From Nocardioides albus (GTDB taxonomy: Bacteria > Actinomycetota > Actinomycetes > Propionibacteriales > Nocardioidaceae), in NCBI RefSeq assembly GCF_014648255.1, contig NZ_BMQT01000013.1:62001-126000 (forward strand): a DNA stretch of 64,000 nucleotides, given 5' to 3'. Of this stretch, positions 7,870 through 15,607 are shown piece after piece. The stretch's first letter is position 1; the number at the start of each line of letters is the position of its first letter. The notes below the pieces were generated by a model. The model was not told the DNA's origin. It did not search any database and saw only the letters and a list, made by a program, of their open reading frames with translations. Both the position numbers and the translations under genes were made by a program.

Positions 7870-7952
7870 CGGCTCGACCAACGGGGGCAGCGGCTCGACC
7901 AACGGGGGCCAGCGGCTCGACCAACGGGGGCAGCGGCTCGACCAGCGGGGGT
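7870..7952. repeat. four tandem ~21-base units
   Basis: The unit CGGCTCGACCAACGGGGGCAG starts at 7870, 7891, 7913 and 7934. The second unit is one base longer and the last is degenerate. It is bounded by TTGGTCTCGACAC-type sequence (7834-7848) complementary to the unit core, and by a related TCGACAAGTTCGACC motif just after. It is non-coding. Confidence 0.8.
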
Positions 7953-8033
7953 GGGGAGGTATCGACAAGTTCGACCACCAGGGACGGGGCCGAGGAGGCC
8001 TCTGGCCAACCTCGACCCCGAGAGCGAAACAGC

Positions 8034-8894
8034 TCACCCCAGAGCAAGCGCCCGAAGCCGCTCCTGCGACCCGTTGAAAGTGTTCTGATCCAACGGCGAC
8101 GAGGTGTATTGCCAGAAGGTGTAATACCCCCACCCCGCCGGCAGAGCCCCCGGCGTAGAGGCATAGCGAGCGATCCACAACGGATGAGCAGCCGAGAACT
8201 GCGAGGTGTTGCCGGTGCAGGTCGTCCACCAGTCGGTGGTCGTGTAGATGACCGCGTCACGCCCGGTGCGGGCGCGGTAGCGGCTCAGGAAGGCCGAGAT
8301 CCACGAGCGCATCGAGGCTTGCGAGAGGCCGTAGCAGGTGCCACCGCTGTATGGGTTGTACTCGATGTCGAGCACCCCGGGCAGGGTCTTGCCGTCGGCC
8401 GACCAACCGCCACCGTTGTTGACGAAGTAGTCGGCCTGGGCGGCGCCGCCGGAGTCGGACGGGTTGGCGAAGTGGTAGGCGCCGCGGATGAAGCCCTGGT
8501 TGTACGAGCCGTTGTACTGCTGCGGGAAGTAGGTGCTGTTGCGGTAGTAGCTGCCCTCGGTGGCCTTGATATAGGCGAACCGTTTGCCCTGGCCCCACCA
8601 GTAGGCCCAGTCGACGTTGCCCTGGTGGCCAGAGACGTCCATGCCGCTCACGGTCGCCTGGGCGGTGATCGGGGTCTCGCCAGGCACGCCGCCCTTGGCG
8701 TGCGAGCCAGGCGTCGACCAGCCGACGTACGCCCCGTCTTTCAGCGTGACGCCGTGAGACCTGGCCTTCTGGGTGAGCTGGCGGTCGTTCTTCTCGGCCG
8801 CGACAGCGGACTGGGTCGGAGAGAGGGAGACAGCGAGGAGGAGACCGGCGGCTACGGCGGTCACTCTCATGGATCTGCGGCGCGAAGGACTCAT
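8034..8894 (-). CDS. secreted GH25 lysozyme
   Basis: A 286-residue N,O-diacetylmuramidase-type cell-wall hydrolase. An N-terminal signal peptide (MRVTAVAAGLLLAVSLSP, cleavage near AVAA-EK) precedes the GH25 domain. Motifs are SGMDVSGHQGNVDWAYWWGQ, FAYIKATEG and PGVLDIEYNPY, which carry the catalytic Asp and Glu residues, ending with WIARYAS and TFWQYTSS. ATG at 8894 is preferred to the GTG at 8927 because it gives a normal signal peptide. It is divergent from the ArsR operon. Confidence 0.9.
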   Translation of the reverse strand: MSPSRRRSMRVTAVAAGLLLAVSLSPTQSAVAAEKNDRQLTQKARSHGVTLKDGAYVGWSTPGSHAKGGVPGETPITAQATVSGMDVSGHQGNVDWAYWWGQGKRFAYIKATEGSYYRNSTYFPQQYNGSYNQGFIRGAYHFANPSDSGGAAQADYFVNNGGGWSADGKTLPGVLDIEYNPYSGGTCYGLSQASMRSWISAFLSRYRARTGRDAVIYTTTDWWTTCTGNTSQFSAAHPLWIARYASTPGALPAGWGYYTFWQYTSSPLDQNTFNGSQERLRALALG

Positions 8895-8994
8895 GGGCGG
8901 GGGCCTTTCCCGAGGAGGAATCTGCACTGCACTGGGAAAACATGGTGCCGCAACCGATGTCCCCCCGGGAATGTTTTCGAGTAACCCGATTACT

Positions 8995-9055
8995 CAACCA
9001 AATGGTTGACATCAGCGTACGTCGCCACTTAGCCTCGTTGTCAACCAAATGGTTG
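8995..9055. promoter_or_regulatory. twin CAACCA-AA-TGGTTG operators and promoter of the ArsR operon
   Basis: Two identical 14-base palindromes, CAACCAAATGGTTG, lie at 8995-9008 and 9042-9055, centres 47 bases apart. A TTGACA -35-like box (9006-9011) overlaps the first, with a weak -10 (TTAGCC, about 9029) between them. Placement around the promoter suggests autorepression by the adjacent ArsR protein. Confidence 0.75.
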
Positions 9056-9066
9056 AGGAGTACCAG

Positions 9067-9432
9067 ATGAGCGAGGACAGACTCTCCCGAGTCTTTGCGG
9101 CCCTGGCCGACCCGACGCGGCGTGATCTCGTCGCCCGGCTCTCGTCGGCCGACGCGACGGTCGGCGAGCTGGCGGCGCCCTACGACGTCAGCCTCCAGGC
9201 AGTCTCCAAGCACCTCAAGGTGCTCGAGGACGCCGGCCTGGTGAGCCGCGAGTCGCGCCGTGCCCCCGTACGTCTCGAAGCGGAGGTGTTCGACCTCATG
9301 ACGAAGTGGATCGATCGATACCAACAACAGGCCGAGGAGCGCTACCGCCGACTGGACGCGCTGCTCGACGAGATGCAGGACAGCACACGAGAAACCTCAC
9401 GACAGCAATCACGAGAACAGGACGCATCATGA
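9067..9432 (+). CDS. ArsR-family transcriptional regulator
   Basis: A 121-residue winged-helix regulator: FAALADPTRRDLVARLSSADATVGELAAPYDVSLQAVSKHLKVLEDAGLV spans the HTH, and the wing follows at RRAPVRLEAEVF. No metal-binding cysteines are visible, typical of the ArsR subgroup that travels with AHSA1/SRPBCC genes. ATG at 9067 is chosen because the upstream ATG at 9049 lies inside the second operator, and GAGGAG precedes 9067. Its stop overlaps the next start (ATGA). Confidence 0.9.
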   Translation: MSEDRLSRVFAALADPTRRDLVARLSSADATVGELAAPYDVSLQAVSKHLKVLEDAGLVSRESRRAPVRLEAEVFDLMTKWIDRYQQQAEERYRRLDALLDEMQDSTRETSRQQSREQDAS

Positions 9433-9917
9433 CCACCACGAAGCACGAGACCACGATCGAGGCCTCCACGGAGACCCCGACGATCACCATCGTCCGCGAG
9501 TTCGACGCTCCCCCGGAGCTCGTCTTCCGCGCGCACGCCGAGAAGGACCTCTACGCCAAGTGGGTCGGTCCGCGCGACATCGGCATGAACATCACCGAGT
9601 GGGACTTCCGCACCGGCGGCTCATGGGCCTACTCGGCCGAGCGTGACGGTGACGAGTTCACCCAGTTCTTCGGCAGCTTCCACGAGGTGCGCGAGAACGA
9701 GCGCATCGTGCAGACCTTCACCTGGCGCGGTGCGCCCGACGGGGTCTCGCTGGAGTTCCTCACCCTCGAGCCTCTCCCTGGCGGCCGCACCCGCCTGACC
9801 GGTCTCAGCGTCGTGGAGTCCTTCGAGATCCAGGCCACGATCATGGCCAGCGGCATGGACACCGGCGTCAACCAGGGGTACGAGCAGCTCGACGAGCTCC
9901 TGGCGGAGCTGGCATGA
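9429..9917 (+). CDS. SRPBCC / AHSA1-domain protein
   Basis: A 162-residue START-like hydrophobic-ligand fold protein. TITIVREFDAPPELVFRAHAEKDLYAKWVGP and the later FTQFFGSFHEVRENERIVQTFTW and GVNQGYEQLDELLAELA are characteristic of the CalC/AHSA1 group. These are usually cotranscribed with an ArsR regulator, as here. The ligand is unknown. The start overlaps the ArsR stop and the stop overlaps the next start, so the three genes form one unit. Confidence 0.9.
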   Translation: MTTTKHETTIEASTETPTITIVREFDAPPELVFRAHAEKDLYAKWVGPRDIGMNITEWDFRTGGSWAYSAERDGDEFTQFFGSFHEVRENERIVQTFTWRGAPDGVSLEFLTLEPLPGGRTRLTGLSVVESFEIQATIMASGMDTGVNQGYEQLDELLAELA

Positions 9918-10492
9918 GCTCGACCGAGCTGAGCATGGGCGAGCAGCACGCGTACGACGCAGCCCGGTTCGCCGAGATCGTCGACTCCGTCCGGGCCGCC
10001 GAGGACTGGGCCCGCCCCAGCCCGGTCGCAGCCTGGACCGCCCTGGACGTCGTCTCGCACCTTGTCGAGTGGTCGCGCGGCTTCCTCCAGGGATCGGCCG
10101 GTGTGGATCTGGCACCGCTCGACGTCGCGGCCGACCCGGCCGCTGCCTGGAAGACCCACACCGCCGACATCCAGGCCCTCTTCGACGACCCCGCCGGCCT
10201 GATGGCGTCCAACCCTCACACGGGCGACAAGCCGCTCGACGTGACCCTCTCGGAGATCTACACCCCCGACGTCTGGATGCACTCCTGGGACCTCTCCCGC
10301 GCCCTCGGCCGCGACTTCGACCTCGGTGCCGAGCGCGCCGCGGCCATGCTGGCCGGCGCGGCTGCCATGGAGGACGCGATGCGCGGCTCCGGCCAGTTCG
10401 GCCCCAGGTTCGAGGTCGCCGCGGACGCCACCCCGCAGGAGCAGCTCCTCGGCTTCATCGGCCGAAACCCCTACTGGAAAGACAGAACCTGA
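9914..10492 (+). CDS. TIGR03086-type DinB/maleylpyruvate isomerase-like protein
   Basis: A 192-residue four-helix protein. The N-terminal part (AARFAEIVDSVRAAEDWARPSPVAAWTALDVVSHLVEWSRGF) matches the mycothiol-dependent isomerase / TIGR03086 pattern with the metal-binding His of VSHLVEW. A second His region, DVWMHSWDLSRALGRD, supplies the other ligands. A thiol- or metal-dependent enzyme is likely, reaction unknown. It is the last gene of the ArsR operon, coupled by an ATGA overlap. Confidence 0.8.
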   Translation: MSSTELSMGEQHAYDAARFAEIVDSVRAAEDWARPSPVAAWTALDVVSHLVEWSRGFLQGSAGVDLAPLDVAADPAAAWKTHTADIQALFDDPAGLMASNPHTGDKPLDVTLSEIYTPDVWMHSWDLSRALGRDFDLGAERAAAMLAGAAAMEDAMRGSGQFGPRFEVAADATPQEQLLGFIGRNPYWKDRT

Positions 10493-10511
10493 CGCACGAG
10501 ACCGGCGGATG

Positions 10512-10548
10512 CCTTATCGTCTCTCGATATCATCGAGGAACGATAAGG
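10512..10548. promoter_or_regulatory. nested inverted repeat overlapping the ribosome site of the DUF2975 gene
   Basis: CCTTATCGT (10512-10520) pairs with ACGATAAGG (10540-10548), and CTCGAT-ATC-ATCGAG (10523-10537) nests inside. The AAGGAG ribosome site (10545-10550) lies in the right arm, so a folded RNA would hide it. The element could equally be a DNA operator for the downstream Xre regulator. Confidence 0.6.
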
Positions 10549-10555
10549 AGCCGCC

Positions 10556-11215
10556 ATGGCCGGCCGTGACCCGTTGGCGCCACTGAGCACTTTGGTCGAT
10601 GTCGTTTTTGCACTCATCGTCACGTTCGCTCTCTTCAGCGCGGTCGTCACCGGCCTGCACCTGTTCGGCAAGGCCGACGGCGCTCAGCTCTTCTCCTTCT
10701 CAGACCACGTATGCGTCGAAGCCGAGTCGTTCATGGCGAGTGTCGGTGAGGATGACGCGCCCGCGGAGCCACTCGCCAAGCCGGGCTCGAGCCTCCAGAC
10801 GTCAGGGACGATGTTCTGCACCCAGAACCCGAGCTGGGCCATGCAGTGGGCCGCCTCGGTCGGCTCGATTCTCAGCATGATGCTTCTGATCGGCGCCTGC
10901 CTGCTCGCACGTCGAGTCATCAGGGCAGCCCGCCGGGACGGGATCTTCACTGCGGTTCCGGCCAAGCTCACCCGTACGCTGGGGTGGTTTCTGATCGCCA
11001 TGGCGTTCATCGCTCCGGTCGGCACCGACATCGGCAACGGCATCTTCATGGCATCGGCGGCCGCACCCGTCCTCGAGCTGGCCTGGACCATGGAAGTGAC
11101 CAGCATCGGCGGACCCGACTGGACGCCGCTGATCCTGGGGATCTGTGCCCTCACCTTCAGCCGCGTGATGTACCGCGGAGCAGCCCTGCAGGATGACGTT
11201 GCACTCACCATATGA
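10556..11215 (+). CDS. DUF2975 membrane protein
   Basis: A 219-residue protein with four likely membrane segments: about residues 15-37, 98-120, 145-165 and 175-195. Two cysteines sit in the first external loop (HVCVEA, TMFCTQ). DUF2975 proteins are usually encoded just before a small YozG-type Xre regulator, exactly as here, and the regulator start overlaps the stop (ATGA). Function is unknown; a membrane sensor or accessory of the regulator is a guess. Confidence 0.8.
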   Translation: MAGRDPLAPLSTLVDVVFALIVTFALFSAVVTGLHLFGKADGAQLFSFSDHVCVEAESFMASVGEDDAPAEPLAKPGSSLQTSGTMFCTQNPSWAMQWAASVGSILSMMLLIGACLLARRVIRAARRDGIFTAVPAKLTRTLGWFLIAMAFIAPVGTDIGNGIFMASAAAPVLELAWTMEVTSIGGPDWTPLILGICALTFSRVMYRGAALQDDVALTI

Positions 11216-11430
11216 CCAACGACCACCGCGTCACCGTGCACCTCGACTCCCTCCTCGAGGAGCGCGGCATGACGCTCACCGAGCTCGCCGACCGGATCGG
11301 GATCACGCTGGCCAATGCGTCGATCCTCAAGAACGGCCGAGCGCGCGCGATCCGCTTCTCGACGCTCACGGCGATCTGCGACGTCCTCCAATGCCAGCCC
11401 GGCGACCTGCTCCAGGTCGACGAACGCTGA
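11212..11430 (+). CDS. small Xre/YozG-family HTH regulator
   Basis: A 72-residue single-domain HTH_3 protein: LLEERGMTLTELADRIGITLANASILKNGRARAIRFSTLTAICDVLQCQPGDLL. The recognition helix and the C-terminal CQPGDLL are typical of YozG-like partners of DUF2975. It is translationally coupled to the DUF2975 gene and probably autoregulates through the inverted repeat at 10512-10548 (inference). Its stop TGA abuts the stop of the convergent gene with no base between. Confidence 0.85.
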   Translation: MTNDHRVTVHLDSLLEERGMTLTELADRIGITLANASILKNGRARAIRFSTLTAICDVLQCQPGDLLQVDER

Positions 11431-11802
11431 TCAGGGCATGGTCAGCGATCCGACGCCGGAAGCGAAGTGGCACACATACTGCATCCGCACCGGCTCCGCC
11501 CCGGGTGGGAGCAGGGCTGAGGCGACACGGAATCCGAGATCCTGCGAGTACTGCCCACCACTCTGTCCGCCCTCACAGCGCACGCTGACGTGGCAAGTTC
11601 GCTCGGCGGGGATCTCGAAGCTGACCTGGCCCCAGTAGACCCAGTAGTCACGCCCGTCGATCGCCACGATCGGCGGCATCGCGGCGATGAACTTCTCCTT
11701 CGCAGTCGATGCCATCTCCAGAGTCATCACCCGCGTCGCACCCGAGTAGGACTCCACGTACGGCACCACGGTCGGCCATTGGGGCTGCCCTTGTTCGCTC
11801 AC
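11431..11802 (-). CDS. hypothetical protein
   Basis: A 123-residue protein with a GTG start, no signal peptide and no membrane segment. It has Trp/Tyr-rich patches (YWVYWGQVSFEIP) and three cysteines (TCHVSVRCEG and YVCHF). I recognise no domain. Codon use fits the neighbourhood. It is convergent with and immediately adjacent to the Xre gene, and 35 bases downstream of menD on the same strand. Confidence 0.55.
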   Translation of the reverse strand: MSEQGQPQWPTVVPYVESYSGATRVMTLEMASTAKEKFIAAMPPIVAIDGRDYWVYWGQVSFEIPAERTCHVSVRCEGGQSGGQYSQDLGFRVASALLPPGAEPVRMQYVCHFASGVGSLTMP

Positions 11803-11837
11803 CCGCTCACTGTCCCACGCCGCGCCCGGGCCCGGAC

Positions 11838-13442
11838 TCAGGAACGCGCGAGGCCACGGATGGCGAGGTCGAGCTCGCGTCGGCTGTCGCGGGAGACGGC
11901 GGCCTCAACCACTTCGAGGCCGCCGTTGGGAGAGGCGAGGGCTGCTTCGAGCTCCGGCACGGAGCCGACCCTGAGGTGCGGGATGCGGTGGGCGGCGCAG
12001 AGCGACTCCAGCGAGGTCCCGTGCGGGGTGCCGAAGAGCCGCTCGAAGCTGTCCGCGTAGTCGTCGGCGCCCTGCTCGAGCGAGGCGAAGATCGAGCCGC
12101 CGTCGTCGTTGGCGACCACGATGGTGAGGTCGGGGCGGACCTCCTCAGGGCCGAGCAGGAGACCGCCCGCGTCGTGCAGGAAGGTGACGTCACCCATCAG
12201 CGCGAGCGCACGCGTCGAGGACCGCCGGCCGACGGCGGCGCCGATCGCCGTCGAGACGATGCCGTCGATACCGGCCAGCCCGCGGTTGGCCAGCACCTTC
12301 CGTCGCCCGCCGACACGGTTGGGTCGCATCATCAGGTCCAGGTCGCGTACGGGATTCGAGGGGCCGAGCATCAGCAGCCCGCCGTCGGGCAGGGCCCGGG
12401 CGACACAGCCGGCGACGTCGTACGCAGTCATCTCCTGCTGCTCGTGCAGCAACCGGTCCACCTGGCGACCGAGGGTGCGGTCGGCTTCCTGCCATTCCTC
12501 CAGCCAGGCCGGGTCGGGCTCGCCATCGACGTGGAGCCGGGTCCGGATCGTGCGATCGACCCGGAACGGGCGGCCGGGCCAGGCGCCCGCGACCGGGGCG
12601 GCGATGATCTCGACGTCGCGCCGCGCGAGCAGGTCGGCGACCGGCCGCGACAGGGTCGGGTGGCCGTAGACGACGACCCGCTCGATCCGCTCGGCGAGCG
12701 GTGATTCCAGCAGCAGCCGGTAGGTGCGCAAGGCGTTCTCGCCGGTGCGGGCACCGGACGAGGGCTCGGCGAGCAGCGGCCAGCCGCCGTCCTGGGCCAG
12801 GATGCGGGAGGGCGGGCCGGCGTCGTCACCGGCGACGACGACCGTACGCGGCGCCTCGGCGCCGGTCGGGATCGACTCGTAGATCATCAGCTCCGGGCGT
12901 ACCGGCTCCGGACGGACCTCGATCCTCTCCGGCCTCCACCGGTCGGGCGGGGTGAGCGGGACGTCGAGCTGGAGGTTCCAATGGACGGGGCCACGGGCGG
13001 AGTCGAGGGCCTCGACGACATCCTCGGCCGGCACCTCGGCCAGGTCGACGGTGTCGATCAGCCTGCCGAAGATCCCGACCTGGTCGGTGACCTGGTTGGC
13101 TCCGGTCTCGCGAAGGCGAGCCGGCCGGTCTGCAGTGACGACCGCCAGCGGGACCCCCGCGTGGGCAGCCTCGAGAACCGCCGGGTGCAGGTTGGCGACG
13201 GCGGTGCCCGAGGTGCACATCACCGCCGCACGGGAGCCCACCTTCGTCAGGCCGAGCGCGAAGAAGCCGGCGGACCGCTCATCGATCCTGGTGTGCAGGC
13301 GCAGGAGCCCCGCGTTCGCGGCGTCGAAGACGGCGAACGAGAGCGGTGCGTTGCGCGAGCCCGGCGCGATGACGACATCGGTGACCCGTGCCTCGATGAG
13401 CGCGGTGACGACCGCCCGGGCGACCTCAGTTGCCGTAGCCAC
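11838..13442 (-). CDS. menD: SEPHCHC synthase
   Basis: A 534-residue thiamine-diphosphate enzyme that joins isochorismate and 2-oxoglutarate to give SEPHCHC, the second menaquinone step. Seen: the N-terminal pyrimidine-binding domain (VIAPGSRNAPLSFAV), MCTSGTAVANLHPAVLEA, TADRPARLRETGANQ, and the C-terminal pyrophosphate region (ALMGDVTFLHDAGGLL with NDDGGSIF). The GTG at 13442 follows an AAAGGA ribosome site and gives the expected start; the open frame further upstream is a shadow of menC. It overlaps menC by 17 bases. Confidence 0.94.
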   Translation of the reverse strand: MATATEVARAVVTALIEARVTDVVIAPGSRNAPLSFAVFDAANAGLLRLHTRIDERSAGFFALGLTKVGSRAAVMCTSGTAVANLHPAVLEAAHAGVPLAVVTADRPARLRETGANQVTDQVGIFGRLIDTVDLAEVPAEDVVEALDSARGPVHWNLQLDVPLTPPDRWRPERIEVRPEPVRPELMIYESIPTGAEAPRTVVVAGDDAGPPSRILAQDGGWPLLAEPSSGARTGENALRTYRLLLESPLAERIERVVVYGHPTLSRPVADLLARRDVEIIAAPVAGAWPGRPFRVDRTIRTRLHVDGEPDPAWLEEWQEADRTLGRQVDRLLHEQQEMTAYDVAGCVARALPDGGLLMLGPSNPVRDLDLMMRPNRVGGRRKVLANRGLAGIDGIVSTAIGAAVGRRSSTRALALMGDVTFLHDAGGLLLGPEEVRPDLTIVVANDDGGSIFASLEQGADDYADSFERLFGTPHGTSLESLCAAHRIPHLRVGSVPELEAALASPNGGLEVVEAAVSRDSRRELDLAIRGLARS

Positions 13443-14424
13443 GGATGTTCCTTTCGCCGTTCTGGTTCTGCCGGTAGGCGAGGACGTCCGCCAGCCGCTT
13501 GCTCCAGAAGGCCGCGCGCTCGGGTGTCGCGCGCAAGGCCGGATCCGTCTCCAGACGCTCCGGCGCGGGCGAGGCCCCGAGCACGGGCAGAACACCACCG
13601 GACGGAAGGAGCGAGGTGACGACGAGGTCCTCGTGGAACATCGAGACGGTGCCCAACCCACATGCGTAGGGAAGCTCCGGCAGCGCCGCCGCCAGGGCGA
13701 TCCCGGCAGCCATCCCGACCGAGGTCTCCAGCGCCGAGGAGACCACACACGGCAGCTCGATGTCCTCGGCGATCCGCAGACAGGCACGTACGCCGCCCAG
13801 GGGCTGCACCTTCAGCACAGCCACGTCGGCGGCCTCGAGGTCGCGTACGCGATAGGGGTCCGCCGCTCGCCGGATCGACTCGTCCGCCGCTATCGGGACG
13901 TTCACCTTGCGGCGTACCTCGGCGAGCTCCTCGACCGTGAGGCAGGGCTGCTCGACATACTCCAACCCGCCGGCGGCGCGGTCCAGCACCTTGATCGCCG
14001 CGAGCGCCTCGTCGACCGTCCAGAGCCCGTTGACGTCGATCCGCACCCGACCGGTAGGCCCGAGCGCGTCCCGGACCGCCTCGACGCGGGCGATGTCGTC
14101 GGCCAGGCTCTGACCCGGGTCGGCAACCTTCACCTTGGCGGTCGCACACCCCGAGCGGCTCACGATCTCGTGGGCGCGCTCGGGCCCGACGGCCGGGACG
14201 GTGGCGTTCACGGGGACCGACTCGCGCACGGGCGCCGGCCAGTCCCCCGCGGCCGCCTCCTCGGCGCAGCGCAGCCAGGGCTCGATCTCGGGGGTGTCGT
14301 AGTCGAGGAACGGCGACCACTCGCCCCACCCGCCTGTGCCCGCGAAGACGAGGCCCTCACGCTCGGTGATCCCCCGGAAGCGGGTGGTCATCGGGAGGGC
14401 GAAGACGTGCACCTGGTCGGTCAT
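13426..14424 (-). CDS. menC: o-succinylbenzoate synthase
   Basis: A 332-residue enolase-superfamily dehydratase forming o-succinylbenzoate. The catalytic pattern is visible: AKVKVADPG (KxK acid-base lysine), RVRIDVNGLW, LEYVEQPC, PIAADES (metal ligands) and VLKVQPLGGV with the second lysine. It sits between menE (4-base ATGA overlap) and menD (17-base overlap), giving a compact menE-menC-menD transcript. Confidence 0.93.
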   Translation of the reverse strand: MTDQVHVFALPMTTRFRGITEREGLVFAGTGGWGEWSPFLDYDTPEIEPWLRCAEEAAAGDWPAPVRESVPVNATVPAVGPERAHEIVSRSGCATAKVKVADPGQSLADDIARVEAVRDALGPTGRVRIDVNGLWTVDEALAAIKVLDRAAGGLEYVEQPCLTVEELAEVRRKVNVPIAADESIRRAADPYRVRDLEAADVAVLKVQPLGGVRACLRIAEDIELPCVVSSALETSVGMAAGIALAAALPELPYACGLGTVSMFHEDLVVTSLLPSGGVLPVLGASPAPERLETDPALRATPERAAFWSKRLADVLAYRQNQNGERNIRGYGN

Positions 14425-15461
14425 CGTGCCTCCGCGTCGTTGGTCGTGGCCAGCGCGAGGAGTGCCTGTCGGTCGGGCTTTCCGTTGCCGAGGAGCGGGA
14501 TCTCGTCGAGCGCGACGAGCTGTCGTGGCGCCCAGGAACGAGGGTGCTCCGCGGCGACCCAGTCGCGGACGGCGGCGGCGTCGATGTCACCGACGACGAA
14601 GGCGACCAGTCGCTGGCCCCACTCCTCGTCGGGGGTGCCGAGGGCCTCCGCGGCCTCGACCGCCGGGTGTTCGCGGAGCCTTCTGGCGACGAGCGCCGCC
14701 GGTACCTTCACGCCACCGGTGATCACCATGTCGTCGATCCGGCCGAGGATCCGAAGCCGGCCGTCCTCGTCCAGGGTGCCGGCGTCGGAGGTGAGGAACC
14801 AGCCGTCCACCAGGGATTTCTCGGTCTGCTCGGGGTCGTCCTGATAGCCGTCGAAGAGTGTCGGGCCGCTGATCCGTACCCGGCCGTCGCTGCCGATCGC
14901 GATCCCGACACCGTCCAGCGGCATCGCGTCGTAGACGCAGCCACCGCAGGTCTCAGCAGAACCGTAGGTGGCGACGACGTCGACCCCGGCCGCCTCGGCC
15001 CGGGCCCGCAGCGACGGGTCGATCGGACCGCCGCCGAGCAGCAGCGTGTGGAACCCTGCCAGCGCGGCGAGGTCGTCGCCGCCGGACTCGACGATCCGGT
15101 GCAACTGGGTCGGGACCATCGAGACGAACCGAGGCCCCTCCTTCATAGCCGCCGCGGCATCCGCGAACGCCCCGTAGGCCGCGGCGATCACCGGCTCGTG
15201 CCCAGCCAGCAGCGACCTGGCGATCACGTTGGCCCCGGCGACGTACGAGTCCGGGAGCGTCAGCAGCCATTGCCCGCTCGCCCCGACGCGTCGCGCCGAC
15301 GCCGCTGCGGACGCCTTCACGGCCTCCCGCGACAGCATCACCCGCTTGGGTGTGCCGGTCGATCCCGAGGTCTCCACGACCCAGTGCTCCGGGCCGCCTC
15401 CGCGGAGCCATTCGGCCATCGCAGCGACGGTGCTCTGAGCCCGTTCCACCGCGTCGTTCAT
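14421..15461 (-). CDS. menE: o-succinylbenzoate-CoA ligase
   Basis: A 346-residue acyl-adenylate enzyme that activates o-succinylbenzoate with CoA. The AMP-binding P-loop is ETSGSTGTPKRVMLS near residue 30. Later motifs are ATYGSAETCGG and LTSDAGTLDEDGRLRILGRIDDMVITGG, with the C-terminal lysine in GNGKPDRQALL. It is shorter than Bacillus MenE but normal for actinobacteria. It leads the menE-menC-menD unit; menB was not found in the window. Confidence 0.9.
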   Translation of the reverse strand: MNDAVERAQSTVAAMAEWLRGGGPEHWVVETSGSTGTPKRVMLSREAVKASAAASARRVGASGQWLLTLPDSYVAGANVIARSLLAGHEPVIAAAYGAFADAAAAMKEGPRFVSMVPTQLHRIVESGGDDLAALAGFHTLLLGGGPIDPSLRARAEAAGVDVVATYGSAETCGGCVYDAMPLDGVGIAIGSDGRVRISGPTLFDGYQDDPEQTEKSLVDGWFLTSDAGTLDEDGRLRILGRIDDMVITGGVKVPAALVARRLREHPAVEAAEALGTPDEEWGQRLVAFVVGDIDAAAVRDWVAAEHPRSWAPRQLVALDEIPLLGNGKPDRQALLALATTNDAEAR

Positions 15462-15521
15462 GAGGCAAACGCTATCCCCTGCCGGGCGGGGGTTCGCGCT
15501 CGGCCGGTGGGGCCCGCGGGC

Positions 15522-15591
15522 TGTAACACGCTGTTCGTGGGTCTATCCGGTCGTTATAACGGGCGAGTAGTACTACGAACGACGTGTTACA
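15522..15591 (-). repeat. 70-bp palindromic element, copy 1
   Basis: Ends TGTAACACG and CGTGTTACA are perfect inverted repeats. Read on the reverse strand it starts with the GTCGTTCG arm and ends with the CGAACAGCG arm. One inner arm is of the AGTACTA type and the other of the TAGACCC type, so the inner stem is partly mismatched. It lies between the T4SS-like operon and menE. Confidence 0.93.
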
Positions 15592-15607
15592 CGTGGCGCA
15601 GGCGCCG

